DNA of 64,000 nt, from contig NC_053499.1 of the NCBI RefSeq assembly GCF_905171775.1, positions 146,260,751-146,324,750 of the forward strand, in the 5' to 3' direction. The notes below the pieces were generated by a model. It saw only the letters and a list, made by a program, of their open reading frames with translations, searched no databases and was not told where the DNA came from. How positions within the stretch are numbered: position 1 is the first letter of the stretch; every line of letters starts with the position of its first letter. Both the position numbers and the translations under genes were made by a program. The stretch is from Rana temporaria (taxonomy: Eukaryota; Chordata; Amphibia; Anura; Ranidae). Below are positions 32,286 through 43,533 of this stretch, piece by piece.

Positions 32286-33450
32286 ATATTCCAGTTTTGT
32301 TGTACAGTGAGTCTGACTTGTACAGATCAGACTGGGGTTCTCGGTCACCCTGTGCCCCGAATGGACATAGGAGGGGCCATGGGAGCTGGACTAGGAGCTT
32401 CCAGTGCGCTCCAAGGTAAGCTGGGTTCCACAAGCCTCCTGTCACAGAGAACATCCACATATATAAAAAAAATAATGAAATAAATATTGATTTGGAAAAA
32501 TAAAGCACCAAGGCTTTGCTGAGAAATGCGTGAAAGGATACGCGGTAACTCACAGCTATTTCTCATACTTTTCTATAAAAAATAAAAAATAAATCAATTA
32601 AAACCAGTAAGCAGCTGACATAGCTGCAAACAAGAACAACGTCCCAATGTGAATTTCCTGCTTGGAGAAAAACGGATTGTTGCCAATGAAAGTGTTTGTT
32701 TTTTGAAGAGTAACGTGTGCCAATAACTTGGCATGATTAGCTATGCAGCCAGCCTCTGGGCCTGCTGTCTAAGGCTTCCAGTAACCGTCATACGCATTCA
32801 TACTCTCAGCCAATAGGTATAAACTTTCAGGCATTTTAAGTGTATATTCAACATGAACCCGTACAGAGACAGAAAGCGCTGAATGAGCTGCCATGTTTAC
32901 AATGTACTTGCAGCTGCCCAAGGCCAATCAGTCATACTTCACGTTCTTTTCCCCCATGACAGAAACCATGCTCGATTGCACGATGGCCAGCTGTGGTTTG
33001 GAATTGCTGCATTCAACAAAGAAAAAGGGCCTGGCACTCCCTCCGACTACACAAACGGCTCTGCAATTACAAGACTTGCACCCACAGTTTTACCATACAA
33101 ACACAAGACTTTGGAACCCACATTACTGGGCACAGTGCGAGATGCCTGGGATTAATGTGTGGCACAACAAACCAAGGACAGTTTTCAAGTAGGCTTGTCG
33201 CCTACACATAAGCGGGAGAGCCAATTCTTATTTTCTGTAATCAAAATATACAAGAGCATAGATTCAAACCAGTGACTTCACTATTTTTTACCAAGTAGGA
33301 GTGTTACTATACATATTTACTGTATTTACTGCAACAAAGTCATTAAAATATATCTAAAGTCATAACATTTTGTGATTTATTTATTTTTTACATTTTGGAT
33401 AGAGCAGGGAAGAGCTAAAGATGAATTGCAGGTATGGATATTTTAAACAT
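32286..33450. other. intronic sequence, no gene seen
   Basis: No exon, RNA gene or transposon end recognised. Overlapping plus frames at 32883-33211 have no recognisable similarity. Confidence 0.38.
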
Positions 33451-33943
33451 AGCTTGAGCAGAAGTAACTCTGTATATACTCTGCACCATACCTGACCTGA
33501 AAGCTGAAATCACTGATCTAGCCATCATTACTCTAGTGATCTACCTGCTTCCAGGTCCCATGCTGAGTAGCTGGCCTGCTGCATTGCAAACACAGGAGGC
33601 TGGCCACTCAGCTATTCAGAGAATACTTTGCATTTTCTGAATGGATGCAACAAATTTACAGATTGGACGGTGAGGAAAGCGTGACATTGCCTCTCCGACT
33701 CTCCACCTCATTCATTCAGAGAACACTTTGCATTCATTCAGAAAATACAAAACATTCTCTGTATGGCACCTGTGCTGAGCGGCCGACCTCTAGTGTCTAC
33801 ATTGCAATAGGCGGCTGGCCGCTCAGCACGGGATCTGGAAGCAAGAGGGAATCACTGGAGTAGCAGTGTCTACTTCAGTGATTTCCAGCTTCCATGGGGC
33901 ATCAGCCAGGTATGGTATATACAGAATTACATTGGTCCAAGCT
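33451..33943. repeat. 493-bp imperfect inverted repeat
   Basis: AGCTTGAGCAGAAGTAACTC and TGTATATACTCTGCACCATACC at the left face GGTATGGTATATACAGAATT at the right. The inner blocks GCTGGCCACTCAGC and GCTGAGCGGCC also pair. Probably an old foldback transposon. Confidence 0.7.
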
Positions 33944-34735
33944 GGACAAATATAACTGTGTAAGAACACACTATACTTGAAATTCATAATAAAACCTGTC
34001 AGGTTTTTATTTTTAGCTGTGTCCCATCGAGGACACTTCCCATCACATACTGCCTCCAGAGTGAGGAAAATGCCATTACATTAAGACAAATTTGTTTTGT
34101 TACAGATTTTTTAGTTTAATACTGGATCTTCTGTTATGTATGCTGAATTTATAACAATGTACAGTATAGCTGATCTGTTACACAATTTCCACGGAAGTAT
34201 ATTGTAACATGGAATTTACTAAGTTTACTCTCATTTTTCCTAACAATGTCCATGTAAAACAGGGCGGAAGTTTCATGCGATTCTGCAATTTGCAATAGAG
34301 GGATTAAAAAACTTCTATATCAGCTTTTACCTTTCAACTTTCATTTTTTCTACAATGTTTGAATGTTGAGCAGAGGACAGACTCCTTAGGGAGCCAGCAC
34401 CTGCAGTTGGGAGTTCACAGGCACAGAATCTGCAGCAGAGCATTTTGATTATTTAATTATTATTATTATTATAATACAGGATTTTTATAGCGCCAACAGT
34501 TTGCGCATCAGGGAAATTTAGCACTTAATTTTTCAGCTGCCTCACTGACAGGAGTGACGGCATTGTCCCTCCTGTCAGAAGTATCAGGGTCCTCGTTAGC
34601 TGCTACAGTGAGGATTCTGCTCTTTTCTCCCTCCAATACCAGTGTACTGTGGACAGGCAAGAGGGCTACCACCAATTCAAAGAAATATTTTCATTCATTC
34701 CTCAGGTGTAACAGGACATCTGATGCTGGACATAC
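33944..34735. other. intron 3' of the 34736-34914 exon
   Basis: No BANP exon recognised. Holds the L2-like tail at 34452-34512. The donor site of the BANP exon (minus GTATGT) is at 34730-34735. Confidence 0.5.
34452..34512 (-). repeat. L2-like 3' tail with (ATT)n
   Basis: ATTATTATTATTATAATACA then GGATTTTTATAGCGCCAACA: the reverse complement of the GTTGGCGCTATAAAAATCC tail. Confidence 0.7.
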
Positions 34736-34914
34736 CTTCAGAGTTCAGAGTGATCAAGGTAACGTTGTTCCCCATGTTGGAATTTCCAGAGTGTCCAGAG
34801 TTTGACAGTGTATCACTGGCTTCTGATCCGCTGTCATTTTCATCATGACTGTGGCTTTCATCTGGGCCTGGTACCTTCACTACGATTGTGTTATGTCTTC
34901 GTCCAGGGACCGCA
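34736..34914 (-). CDS. BANP: BANP internal exon (region before BEN domain)
   Basis: 179-bp exon of BANP/SMAR1. From established knowledge, this nuclear protein binds matrix-attachment DNA and CpG-island promoter motifs through a C-terminal BEN domain. Seen: on the minus strand the acceptor TTTTAATTGCAG precedes TGCGGTCCC and the donor GTATGT follows CTCTGAAG. The first base completes a serine codon begun in the upstream exon; 59 codons and one base follow. The peptide includes AVPGRRHNTIVVKVPG, an acidic/serine-rich stretch (DENDSGSEASD) and NVTLITLNSE, all recognised from vertebrate BANP, where VPGRRQNTIVVKVPG and SNVTLITLNSEE occur. It lies between the coiled coil and the BEN domain. There is no frameshift or stop. 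The exon is far less repetitive than its surroundings. The next downstream exon (beginning EDYPNG in relatives) was not found below 34736. Confidence 0.93.
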
Positions 34915-34994
34915 CTGCAATTAAAACCAAGCATTTTATTACAGTGTTTTATTGGAGACAAGGGCTAATCTATCTGTGAAATCTGCAATTTACA

Positions 34995-35055
34995 ATTATA
35001 TGCACTGCTTGCACATATAGCGCCAGCACATTCTGCAATGCTGTAGAAAATTGCC
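34995..35055 (-). repeat. L2-like 3' tail remnant
   Basis: GCACATATAGCGCCAGCACA then TTCTGCAATGCTGTAGA is the reverse complement of the usual TACAGCATTGCAGAATGTGC / TGGCGCTATATG tail. Confidence 0.6.
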
Positions 35056-35443
35056 ATATCATGTATAGATTTGAATCAAATGAAGGTTAGAGAAAAATTT
35101 TTAATTTTCACAACCTGACCTATACTTCTCCAGGGTTTGTTGGTCACTGGATAGTTATATGATCACCAGACAATATATATTGGACTTAGGCCTGACCATG
35201 CAGAGTTTTTATGTTGTTGTTTTTTTTAGATTAAGGGAAATGGGATTTACAGTGAGTATGTGAATGAGATCCATGCATGCTTCTGCACCAGAGTACCAAC
35301 ATCAGATGACCGTCTCCATGTGGGCTCTCAGCACACTACAGTTGGCTGCAGTTGTACTATTAAGAACTAAAATAACAAATTGAGATATGGGCTGAATATG
35401 CTCCTTTCTGTTAATAGTCAGCTACAAAAATACAAAATACACT

Positions 35444-36177
35444 TAGGTAGATTCAGTAGGAGTTAGGCCGAATTATCAGTAGATAAGCCGGCCTAACTCA
35501 GAATCTACGCCGACCTATGTTTAAGCGTATGCTCAAACAGAGATACGCTTAAACATATCTAAGATACGACGGCTTGCGCCGTCGTATCTTAGATTGCAAT
35601 TTTTCAGATGGCCGCTAGGTGGCGCTTCCATTGCGGTCGGCGTAGATTATGTAAATTAGTTTGTACGCCGATTCACGAACGTACGCCCGGCCGCCGCAGT
35701 CAAATTACGCCGTTTCCGTAAGGCCTTAAGAGGCCTAAAGTTATTCCACCTATTAGGCGGAATAACAATGTTAAAGTATGGCCGCCGTTCCCGCCACAAG
35801 GTTCGAATTTTTAACGTCATTTGCGTAAGTCGTCCGCGAATCGGGAGTTACGTCGTTTACGTCCACGTCGAAATCAATAGGCCCGTACGGCGTACTTAGC
35901 CGCAATGCGCACTGGGAAATGTAGGCGCCCGGCACATGCGCAGTAGCCAAAAAACGTCAAAAACGTGAGTTCAAGCCTCATTGCCAATAAACACACCCCC
36001 CTCCAACCCATTTGAATTAGGCGCCCTTACGCCCGTCGCGTTTACACTACGCCGCCCTAAGTAAGGAGGCAAGTGCTTTGAGAATCATGTACTTGCCTCT
36101 CTTACTTAAGGCGGCGTAGTGTAAACACGCTAGGCTACGCCGCCGCAAATTAACGCGCCCCTACCTGAACCTACCTA
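35444..36177. mobile_element. 734-bp element with TAGGTAGATTCAG ends
   Basis: Ends TAGGTAGATTCAG and CTGAACCTACCTA are inverted repeats. ACT precedes and follows, which may be a 3-bp duplication. Interior hairpins include TAAGATACGACGGCTTGCGC / GCCGTCGTATCTTAG. It shares ATGGCCGCTAGGTGGCG with 23318-24058 and has the same overall plan. Inserted in a BANP intron. Confidence 0.8.
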
Positions 36178-36189
36178 ACTGTATATAAA

Positions 36190-36555
36190 TAAATGCAAAA
36201 ATAAATAAATGAATTGTTTTTTTTTGATCAGCCAGTCAGCTGATCAAAAAAAAGACCAACCCCATTCCCCCGTCCACACATGCAAGGTGGATGAGGGAAT
36301 TCTCCCGGTTGTGCTGTTGTATTTTGATGGTGGGGACTCCACTGCTGTCAGAATAAGCTGGCCTGTTGCTGCACCACTAATTAAAGCAACATTTTCCAAC
36401 AAGCCTGAGAGCAAATGGTCCTTAGATCTCGAACAGGAATGGTCATCGACGGATCGAAATTCAGCCAGTCCCTGCTGTCCCAGGCCAATTTTTGATCCAT
36501 CTATGGCCAGCTTAAATCTCCATTTTATCATGCAATTGAAACGTACACAAAGACA
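36190..36555. repeat. MITE remnant next to a BANP exon
   Basis: TTGATCAGCCAGTCAGCTGA, then TTTGATCCATCTATGGCCAG near 36490-36510, resemble ends of ranid MITEs. A chance frame (36209-36613) runs through it into the exon on the opposite strand. Boundaries uncertain. Confidence 0.4.
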
Positions 36556-36559
36556 TTAC

Positions 36560-36682
36560 CTATTAAGTATATTTTCCAGACTTTCTGTCGTCTTGTTTAC
36601 TGAATCCTCCTGACTCTGCAGCTTGGCCACTACAGAGTTCTGTCTTTCATTATTCAGGATAACGGTTGTCTGAGGAACAACG
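36560..36682 (-). CDS. BANP: BANP internal exon (after coiled coil)
   Basis: 123-bp exon. On the minus strand a strong polypyrimidine tract and acceptor (TTTCTCTTTCTCTTAG) precede CGTTGTTCC, and the donor GTAATG follows CTTAATAG. The first base completes the preceding codon; 40 codons and two bases follow, and the split AG+T gives serine with the next exon. The peptide begins VVPQTTVILNNERQNSVVAK and ends ESLENILN. Vertebrate BANP has VVPQTTVILNNDRQN followed by VPGRRQ in the next exon, so order and content agree. The middle (LQSQEDSVNKTT) differs from what I recall of mammals, as expected for a poorly conserved linker. The preceding exon, with the coiled coil and usually ending CNKVRC, was not found between 36683 and the window end. 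Confidence 0.92.
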
Positions 36683-36973
36683 CTAAGAGAAAGAGAAATG
36701 ACATAAGATTTTATAGGTTCATTGCTCTTTTAATATCCAATGTATCTTCATGAGAGCAAAACCATAAAAAATGGTATGAAACAACTAGTTGTGCAAAACA
36801 AATTTGTGCCACTATTTTGTAATCATGTGGCAAAACACCTAAATTGTTCAATACAGATGCAGGGCAGTAACCTAGCCTTACTATTGTGTTGAAATGGCAC
36901 CACACTCTGCGCTTATGGTCCCGGCCTCTAGATTTTAAACAATCCGCTAGGTACCCTCCTATATACCCTAGGG
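36683..36973 (-). other. BANP: BANP intron upstream of the 36682 exon
   Basis: Acceptor side of an intron that appears to run beyond the window. No coding exon was recognised from here to 64000. Confidence 0.5.
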
Positions 36974-37099
36974 CAGTGATGGCGAACCTTGGCATCCCAG
37001 ATGTTTTAAAAATACATTTCCCATGATGCTCATGAGTGCATGAGCATCATGGGAAATGTAGTTCCAAAACATCTGGGGTCCCAAGGTTTGCCATCACTT
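36974..37099. mobile_element. 126-bp palindromic mini-hAT
   Basis: Ends CAGTGATGGCGAACCTTGG and CCAAGGTTTGCCATCACTT, flanked by an exact 8-bp duplication CCCTAGGG (36966-36973 and 37100-37107). The interior ATGATGCTCATGAGTGCATG folds on itself. The last base of the element is T where G is usual. Confidence 0.88.
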
Positions 37100-37284
37100 C
37101 CCTAGGGGGATAATAGTGCGAACATAAAAAAATATTTACCGACGCAGCACTATGCAGAAATACACACTGAATAAAATATTACAAACCATCTTGCACTTAA
37201 AACCAAATACTAATCAATCATGTGATATTATAAAGTGCAACAGGATTCTGTGTCTCTGTGCGCCCCCACCTCCCCCGGTGCACG

Positions 37285-37610
37285 AAAATACTCTGTACCA
37301 CTAGGGGGCTCTGCTCCTTCCTCTATTTGACTGTCCTCTTCTGAAATACTCTACACAGCTGGAGGACTCTGCTCCTTCCTCTACCTAACCCCTTTCTCCT
37401 GAAATACTCTGCACCTTCCTCTATCTAATCCTCCTCTTCTGAAATACTCTACCCTGCTGAATGACTCTGCTTCTTCCTCTACCTAACCCTCCTCTCCTGA
37501 AATGTTCTGCAACACTGGGGAACTCTGCTCCTTCCTCTATCTAACCCTCCTCACCTGAAATTTTCTGCCCTGCAGGAGGACTCTGCTTCTTTCCATACCT
37601 ATCCTCTCAT
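37285..37610. repeat. ~58-bp minisatellite, 5-6 diverged copies
   Basis: Units read GAAATACTCTGCACC...GGACTCTGCTCCTTCCTCTA...CTAACCCTCCTCTCCT. The first copy holds CCACTAGGGGGCTCTG. Confidence 0.85.
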
Positions 37611-38825
37611 AAAATAATGTATGCTACAGGGAGAATCTATGCTTTCCATCTAAGACTAGCGCCCAGAAGCGATTCAGTTCGCATGCGCCGCGCTTTATAC
37701 GTTTTTCATTCATTCATTCATTCAAGACTAAGAGCAAAGAATTGGAAGTGTGCTGCTTTGAACCATTGCTGTGTCTCATGTGACTTGCCTGCTGTACTGA
37801 AGCAGCATAGACATGTTTTTTACATTTCCCTTTCTTGTCAATGAGAAGAAAGAAAGATCAGTCCTGACAAATGAAGATTTTTATGGAGGCGGAAACATAT
37901 ACACACGTGATAATAAAGATGGCCAATAACATATACTTGTTTTAATTGTCTAAAAGCACCCATGAACATTCCATCTCCTGCCCAAGTTGTTAAATTGATG
38001 GAGGCTCTGTGCATTGTCAATATAATTTTTAGTATACTATCCTGAGTCATAAGTGGCCTAAGGGACATATAAATGTGAGCGTAAAATCATAATATTCTTT
38101 TCTTTTTTTTTGTTCAGGTGAATGTTAGTCAACCCTTCCATCAAAGCCAAAGAGACCAGTCACATTCCACTTCTGCCAAAGAAAACAGGTTTATGGAATG
38201 CTCAGCTTGGATACCCTTGATACAACTTTGACACTGTGTTAACTGCATTTGAATGGAATTTTACAATTCTGCAATAAATGACCTAAAATCTCAACGAGTC
38301 AGCCTCAAGCCAAGTTGTGTCAAGTCCCAGAATTTTACACTCTGTCTTATCACTTCGCAGAGAGTTTAGCGTAAGTCCCAATATTCCAAAGCTCCGAAGG
38401 CCTCCCCAAAACAAACATCTTAACAGGGAAACTGGTTGGGCTTGTGTTTCCGAGGCCTCACCACAGAGTATTATGGTGTATTCTGTTCCACATAAAAACT
38501 CTGGCATACAAGGTGGAAAAAGCACTAGGGCAAGCCATAGAGGTAAGCTGAAGATCTGTTTTATCGACAGCAGATTCTTTGCTCATTTGACAACTTTATG
38601 ATCTTTATTTTCTTTGCTCCAATGTAGATTATCTAGAAGATGTGAGGACATCAGGATAATCAGACATAAAAGAGAACAATGCCAGTATATGCATTATAAA
38701 AGGTTACCTAAAATGACAGTGAAGGCACAATGGTTCATATATACAAAAATTGGCTCTATAATAAATGGCTTTCTGCTTATTTTTTCTAAGGCAGTCAAGA
38801 AAATTACATCACATGGGGCGTTTAA
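37611..38825. other. intronic sequence, no gene seen
   Basis: A short (ATTC)n run is at about 37705-37725. No exon or transposon end recognised. The frames at 37838-38068 and 38283-38601 look like chance. Confidence 0.4.
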
Positions 38826-38935
38826 AGGAATTTGCCCTCTTAATAACCAGGCCATTTTTTGCGAAAAAGGCACTACGTCGCTTTAACTGACAATTGTGTG
38901 GTCGTGGGACAAATAAAAATTGACATCCTTACATC
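38826..38935. mobile_element. fragment of TTAACCACTT-type element (empty site)
   Basis: Reads TTTGCCCTCTTAATAACCAG then GCCATTTTTTGCG, continuing to CGCTTTAACTGACAATTGTG. It shows the uninterrupted form of the site that is filled at 6920-7700. Confidence 0.75.
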
Positions 38936-39615
38936 CCCCCGAAGCTGCCTAATAAACTACTTTAAAAACCTGTGTAGTGTATTTTTATTGACATTTTTCT
39001 TCCACCGGGTGAATGGGTAGGGGTACGATGTACCCCATACTCATTTACATAGGGTGGGGGGCCGGTATCTGGGGGCCCCCTTATTAAAGGGGGCTCCCAG
39101 ATCCCGATAAGCCCCCCGCCTGCAGCCCCCGACAACCAAACGGCCAGGGTTGTCGGGAAGAGGCCTTTGTCCCCATCAACATGGGGACAAGGTGCTCTGG
39201 GGTGGGGGGCCACAGGGCACCCCCCTGCCCCAAAGCACCCCCCCCATGTTGAGGGCATGCCGCCTGGTACGGTTCAGGAGGGGCAGGTGCTCGCCCGTCC
39301 CCTCCCACTTTCCTGACCGGCCGGTCTGCGTGCTCAGATAACGGTCTGGTATGGATTTGGGGGGGACCCCCACGCCGTTTTTTCGGCATAGGGGGTTCCC
39401 CTTCAAATCCATACCAGACCTAAGGGCCTGGCACGCTCCCAGAGGGGGAACCCATGTCGGTTTTTTATTTAAAATTTGGCATCGAGTTCCCCCTCCTGGA
39501 GGCGACTTCAAGTCGTGTTGTAAGTCAGGTTGTGATTCACACTCAAGTCGTGTTCAAGTTGCCTCCCAAAGTCGCGCTGAAAGATGTGTTGTCCCAGTGT
39601 GAACCGGCTCTAAGA
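38936..39615. repeat. GC-rich interspersed repeat, class unknown
   Basis: Several hairpins: TTTGTCCCCATCAACATGGG, GGTCTGGTATGGATTTG facing CAAATCCATACCAGACC (39341-39420), and GGGGGCCCCC. Tail GTGTGAACCGGCTCTAAG. Many overlapping chance frames arise from the composition. Ends not resolved. Confidence 0.6.
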
Positions 39616-39676
39616 GTAAAGATTCATACAACTTTTTGAATGTTTACATTTTACAAAATATTTTTTAATCATCATC

Positions 39677-40060
39677 ATGAAGGCCAAGGAACACACTAGA
39701 CAAGTCTGGGGATAAAATGGTGGAGAAGTTTAAAGCAGGGTTAGGTTATAAAAAAAACATCCCAAGCTTTGAACATCTCACATTGCACTGATCAATCCAT
39801 CATCCGAAAATGGAAAGAGTATGGCAGAAATGCAAACCTACCAAGACATGGCTGTCCGCCTAAACTGACAGGCTGGGCAAGGACAGCATTCATCAAAGAA
39901 GCAGCCAAGCGGCCCACGGTAACTCTAAAGAAGCTGCAGAGATCCACAGCTCAGGTGGGAGAATCTGTCCACAGGACAACTATTTGTCGTACAGAAAGCC
40001 ATTGTTAAAAGGAAGCCATAAGAAGTCCTGTTTGCAGTTTGAAAGAAGCCATGTGAGTGC
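39677..40060 (+). pseudogene. Tc1-like transposase, N-terminal relic
   Basis: Tc1-family transposases cut and paste their own element at TA sites, using N-terminal paired-like helix-turn-helix domains and a C-terminal DDE domain. Seen: ATG at 39677 begins ATGAAGGCCAAGGAACACAC, and a frame then encodes SIIRKWKEYGRNANLPRHGC, then PPKLTGWARTAF and KEAAKRPTVTLKKLQRSTAQ, the second helix-turn-helix and linker of this family. The reading frame breaks soon after the start, and the frame at 39769-40008 covers only the N-terminal part. After VGESVHRTTICR the sequence jumps to text matching a later region (GCCATTGTTAAAAGGAAGCC), which suggests an internal deletion. The DDE catalytic domain is absent. 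The copy is dead. Confidence 0.88.
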
Positions 40061-40290
40061 AACTTTGTACCATGTATATGCTTTTATTATTTAATAAACC
40101 TACTACACTATGAAGTACTTCTCTGTCTCCTGTGGAGTATAATCCTACATCCTAGCTTGGTCCTGAGAAATTTCTGGAGTGCAAAAGTGTTATTCTGAGG
40201 AAAGATTTGGTTTTCCAATAGCGCTTTTGGACTTCCTGTAACAAGGGGTCAAATACCTCTGGTGAGTTGCCATCTACCTTCTGAACACTC

Positions 40291-40674
40291 AAGTCCTGTA
40301 CACACGATTGGATATCTGATGGTATCGAATCCGATGGATTTTTTCGTTGGATATCCGATTAAGCTGACTTTCATCAGTCTTGCCTACTCACCAAAAATCT
40401 GACCGTGTCTAAACGTGGTGACGTAAAACACTACGACGTGCTGAGAAAAATTAAGTTCAATGCTTCCGAGCATGTGTGGATTTTTGACCGATGGACTTCC
40501 ACACAGATTATTGTTTTTTCTATTGTTTTTTTATACATAGGAAAAATTTTAAACGTTCTTTTTTTTTAACCGATGGAAAACAAACCGATGGGGCCCACTC
40601 ATGATCGGTTCGACCGATGAAAACAGTCTATCGGTCTGTTTTCATCAGACAAACCGATCGTGTGTACAGGGCTT
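40291..40674. mobile_element. MITE, CCTGTACACACGAT family, inside Tc1 relic
   Basis: Ends AAGTCCTGTACACACGATTG and CGATCGTGTGTACAGGGCTT. Interior GTGACGTAAAACACTACGAC is shared with 853-1272 and 14503-14901. Confidence 0.85.
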
Positions 40675-41109
40675 TATGGTGAAGAAAACAGAAGACATAA
40701 CTATTTAGGAGCACTTAATTTTGGTGTTGGGAAATGTCACAATGGACTTTCATTTAATGCAACAATTCATTTTGAGTTGCATTACAATTCACTGCATTGT
40801 TAGCATTTATCTTATGCTTAGACTATTTACTAATTGGGTGACTTCTGAAGGCAATTGGTTCCACTAGATTTTAATTAGCGGTATGAGAGTAAAGGGGACT
40901 GAATACAAATGCTCCACACACTTTTCACATAATTATTTGTAAAGAATGTTGAAAACCATTTATAATTTTCCTTCCACTTCACAATTATGTGCCACTTTGT
41001 GTTGGGTTTATCGCATAAAATCCCAATAAAATACATTTATGTTTTTGGTGGTAACATGACAAAATGTGAAAAATTTCAAGTTGTATGAATACTTTTTCAA
41101 GGCACTGTA

Positions 41110-41984
41110 ACTGTTTTGGAAAACATTTAAATCAATAAGTTTAGTTCTACTTTAATGATTACCTCCATCTTCTGATTTGTCTTCTGCTACCTTTTTACAT
41201 TTTCCACTTAAATTGTTTTAGTTCCACCTCTCAAATATTCCAACAAATTCATGCTGTATACTACATGAATACAGATATGATAAATTCCTGAAATATGGTG
41301 AAAATGTTTTGTAAACCTGCTCTTTTCTTAATAGTGAATAAAAACATTTATCCAAAAAGAATAAAAAGTCCCCTATCTTATCTTACAGTCTCCACCAAAA
41401 TGTGCACTCATTCAAGGCCACGTGCACATCCAATGCTGCCTAATCCCAGTATCCACGTACTTCCAGGAACTATCTTCCCGTACAAAGAACTTGTAGCTGC
41501 ACTGCAATAATCCACTGTCTGCTCCTTTTGGCATTACACTGGAGTAATTAACTAAACAAATCGAAGCAACCGTTTTCCTCCATAATCTTTAAATCCCCCT
41601 TTTCACTGAACATCTTTCATGCAAATGGTGCTTTCACAGGAAATCGCTCTATAGCAAAAGGGAAAGCTGTCAAAAAGAGATAAGCGTGGTCTTCTTGCTC
41701 TAGTAACACATGCACACTGAATATACATGATAATAAAGGAAACAGCAAAAAAAAGAAAAGGTCGGAAATCCCTTGATATAAGGGAATGGCATGTAGGATA
41801 ATGGTTTAGGAAACTTAGTAACTCATCTTTTTGTAGCATTAAATTAAAAAAATATTTTGAAATTATATTCCCATTCGTAAAAAATGACCATACAATATTT
41901 TTACTTACTATATAAATGTGCAATCAGAGTCACTCCCCTAGCTTTCAATACATTTCTAGGGAGTGTACTTCAATGACACAGTAA
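41110..41984. other. intronic sequence, no gene seen
   Basis: No exon or repeat end recognised. Confidence 0.4.
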
Positions 41985-42390
41985 AGGTAGATTTAGACGT
42001 GCGTCTAAATCTCCCTTGCCTCTGAAGCTTGACAAAGTGTTCGGATCGCGCTACTGACAGATGGTGAAGAAGTGATGCAACATCTCCTCATTGCCTGTTT
42101 TAACCCCCGTTTTTGCAGACAAATGTGCCGCAACCGCATGCATTGCACGTTAGTTGTGGGGCATTTAAGGCGCTTCCCCATTGACTTGAGTGTGTAGCAC
42201 TTGGTGGGCTTGATGTCTGCCGGTCGCTACAAGTTGGGTTAACTTTGATGTGGGCATGAAAAGAAGCATTACTGCAGCGGCATGAAAACATCCCCATCTG
42301 CTGCCTGTTGCAGCATATTGGGGGTTGTTGGCAGGCAGCAAAACTAGGCGCAACCGCCACCCTCCAACCGCAAGTCTAAACAAGGCCCAA
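41985..42390. repeat. possible MITE, TTTAGACGTGCG ends
   Basis: TAGATTTAGACGTGCGTCTA at the left and CCGCAAGTCTAAACAAGGCC at the right are loosely inverted. Confidence 0.45.
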
Positions 42391-42478
42391 AAGTAAGGTG
42401 CAACTAGTGTGCGGTTTTCCTGGACTGAAGTACACCTTGAATAACTGAAATGTCTAAGTGAGACACACTCATGACATT

Positions 42479-42765
42479 GAGGGTGCATTCAGACTATTGT
42501 GTTGTTTGCATGATTGCAACAACACAAAACCCAGGTCAGTACACTGAGGTATGATGATTCATATTGCATTGCCCTGAAATGCACCTAGCCAGCAAAATAC
42601 AATGCACTTGTGATTTAGGACACCGGAATACACAGATGTGAACCAGCTGAGAGATGTTATAAGTTTTGTTAGCCCATTCAAAATGAATGCTGTGCATTGA
42701 ATTCATGTTAAAAACACACAAGAGAATGCACACTAACACAATGCAACTGTGTGAATAGGCCCTGC
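42479..42765. repeat. possible MITE, GGGTGCATTCAGAC ends
   Basis: GAGGGTGCATTCAGACTATT at the left and TGTGTGAATAGGCCCTG at the right. Interior facing CAATGCA words. Confidence 0.45.
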
Positions 42766-43082
42766 CACAAGATGGTATTACAATAATGATCTGTCTGCCT
42801 GATGAATGTTATGCAATCTTAATTTTTTTTGCCAAAAACTGCTGCTATTAGTGGTAATAAATACAGGAAAATTGGGCTGATGAGGACTGAAGAGGCTAAA
42901 CAATGCTACAGACATGAGCAAGGAAGAGGTGACTTTGCTGGGAGAGATGAGGGAGATTTGAAAGAAAAGCAATATATAAAATATTGGGACTGAAACTAAC
43001 ATTGCAAGCTGACTCTAAGCTGAGTAGGCAAACACTTTATACAGAAAGAGGCAGCTCCAAACTATATTAGAACAGAAGTTAA

Positions 43083-43498
43083 AGAAGTCCTGCCAAAGCT
43101 TCTGTTTTTCTCCTATGGATCACAGGAGTGCAATTCGTTTTGCACTTCTGTGATCCGCTCTCTGCCGACGTCACAGAAATCAGTCCAGACTCCGAGTCAT
43201 ACCGACAATGGAAGTCTGGATCTGCCAGGTGCCTGGACTTTTACCCGTCTCAGCGAGCCGCTGAGCCTGAGACGGCTGCTCCGCCCCCTCCCCAGCTCAG
43301 CGCTCCAGTGAGCGGGAAGGGGGCAGAGCAGAGAACAGTGACTGACAGTCTGCAGCTCTCTGCTCATGGAGCTGTGAAAACCAAGTAATCGGCCATGTTC
43401 AGTCGCTCGGTTGTCAGTGCAAAGTCGCCGGTGGATCAATGCTGCATTAACCTAGGTAAGTATGAATCCAAAATAAAAAAGAAAATCATATTTCTCTT
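43083..43498. mobile_element. TTAA-flanked element, AGAAGTCCTGCC type
   Basis: Flanked by TTAA at 43079-43082 and 43499-43502. Interior GTGCAATTCGTTTTGCACTT and GACGTCACAGAAATCAGTCC are shared with 48154-48502. Confidence 0.72.
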
Positions 43499-43533
43499 TT
43501 AAAGCCTAACTGTACCAATAATGTCCCTATAAA

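Larger units (their letters stand above)
34915..36559 (-). other. BANP: BANP intron, 1645 bp
   Basis: Runs from donor GTAATG (36559-36554) to acceptor TTGCAG (34920-34915) on the minus strand. Phase is kept: AG ends the upstream exon and T starts the next. It contains an L2-like remnant, the 734-bp element at 35444-36177 and a MITE fragment, so transposons make up most of it. Confidence 0.85.
39640..41109 (+). mobile_element. degenerate Tc1-like transposon
   Basis: The transposase relic (39677-40060) is followed, beyond an inserted MITE, by a 3' end GTATGAATACTTTTTCAAGG CACTGTA (41083-41109), the usual Tc1-type terminus ending at TA. The 5' terminus is damaged; only ATTCATACAACTTTTTGAAT near 39620 hints at it. 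Confidence 0.8.

Noticed and set aside
36209..36613. 134-codon plus frame overlapping the BANP exon
   Set aside because: Antisense of the real exon plus a MITE remnant; no similarity recognised.
38283..38525. 80-codon minus frame as a further BANP exon
   Set aside because: No BANP words, no flanking splice signals in the right places.
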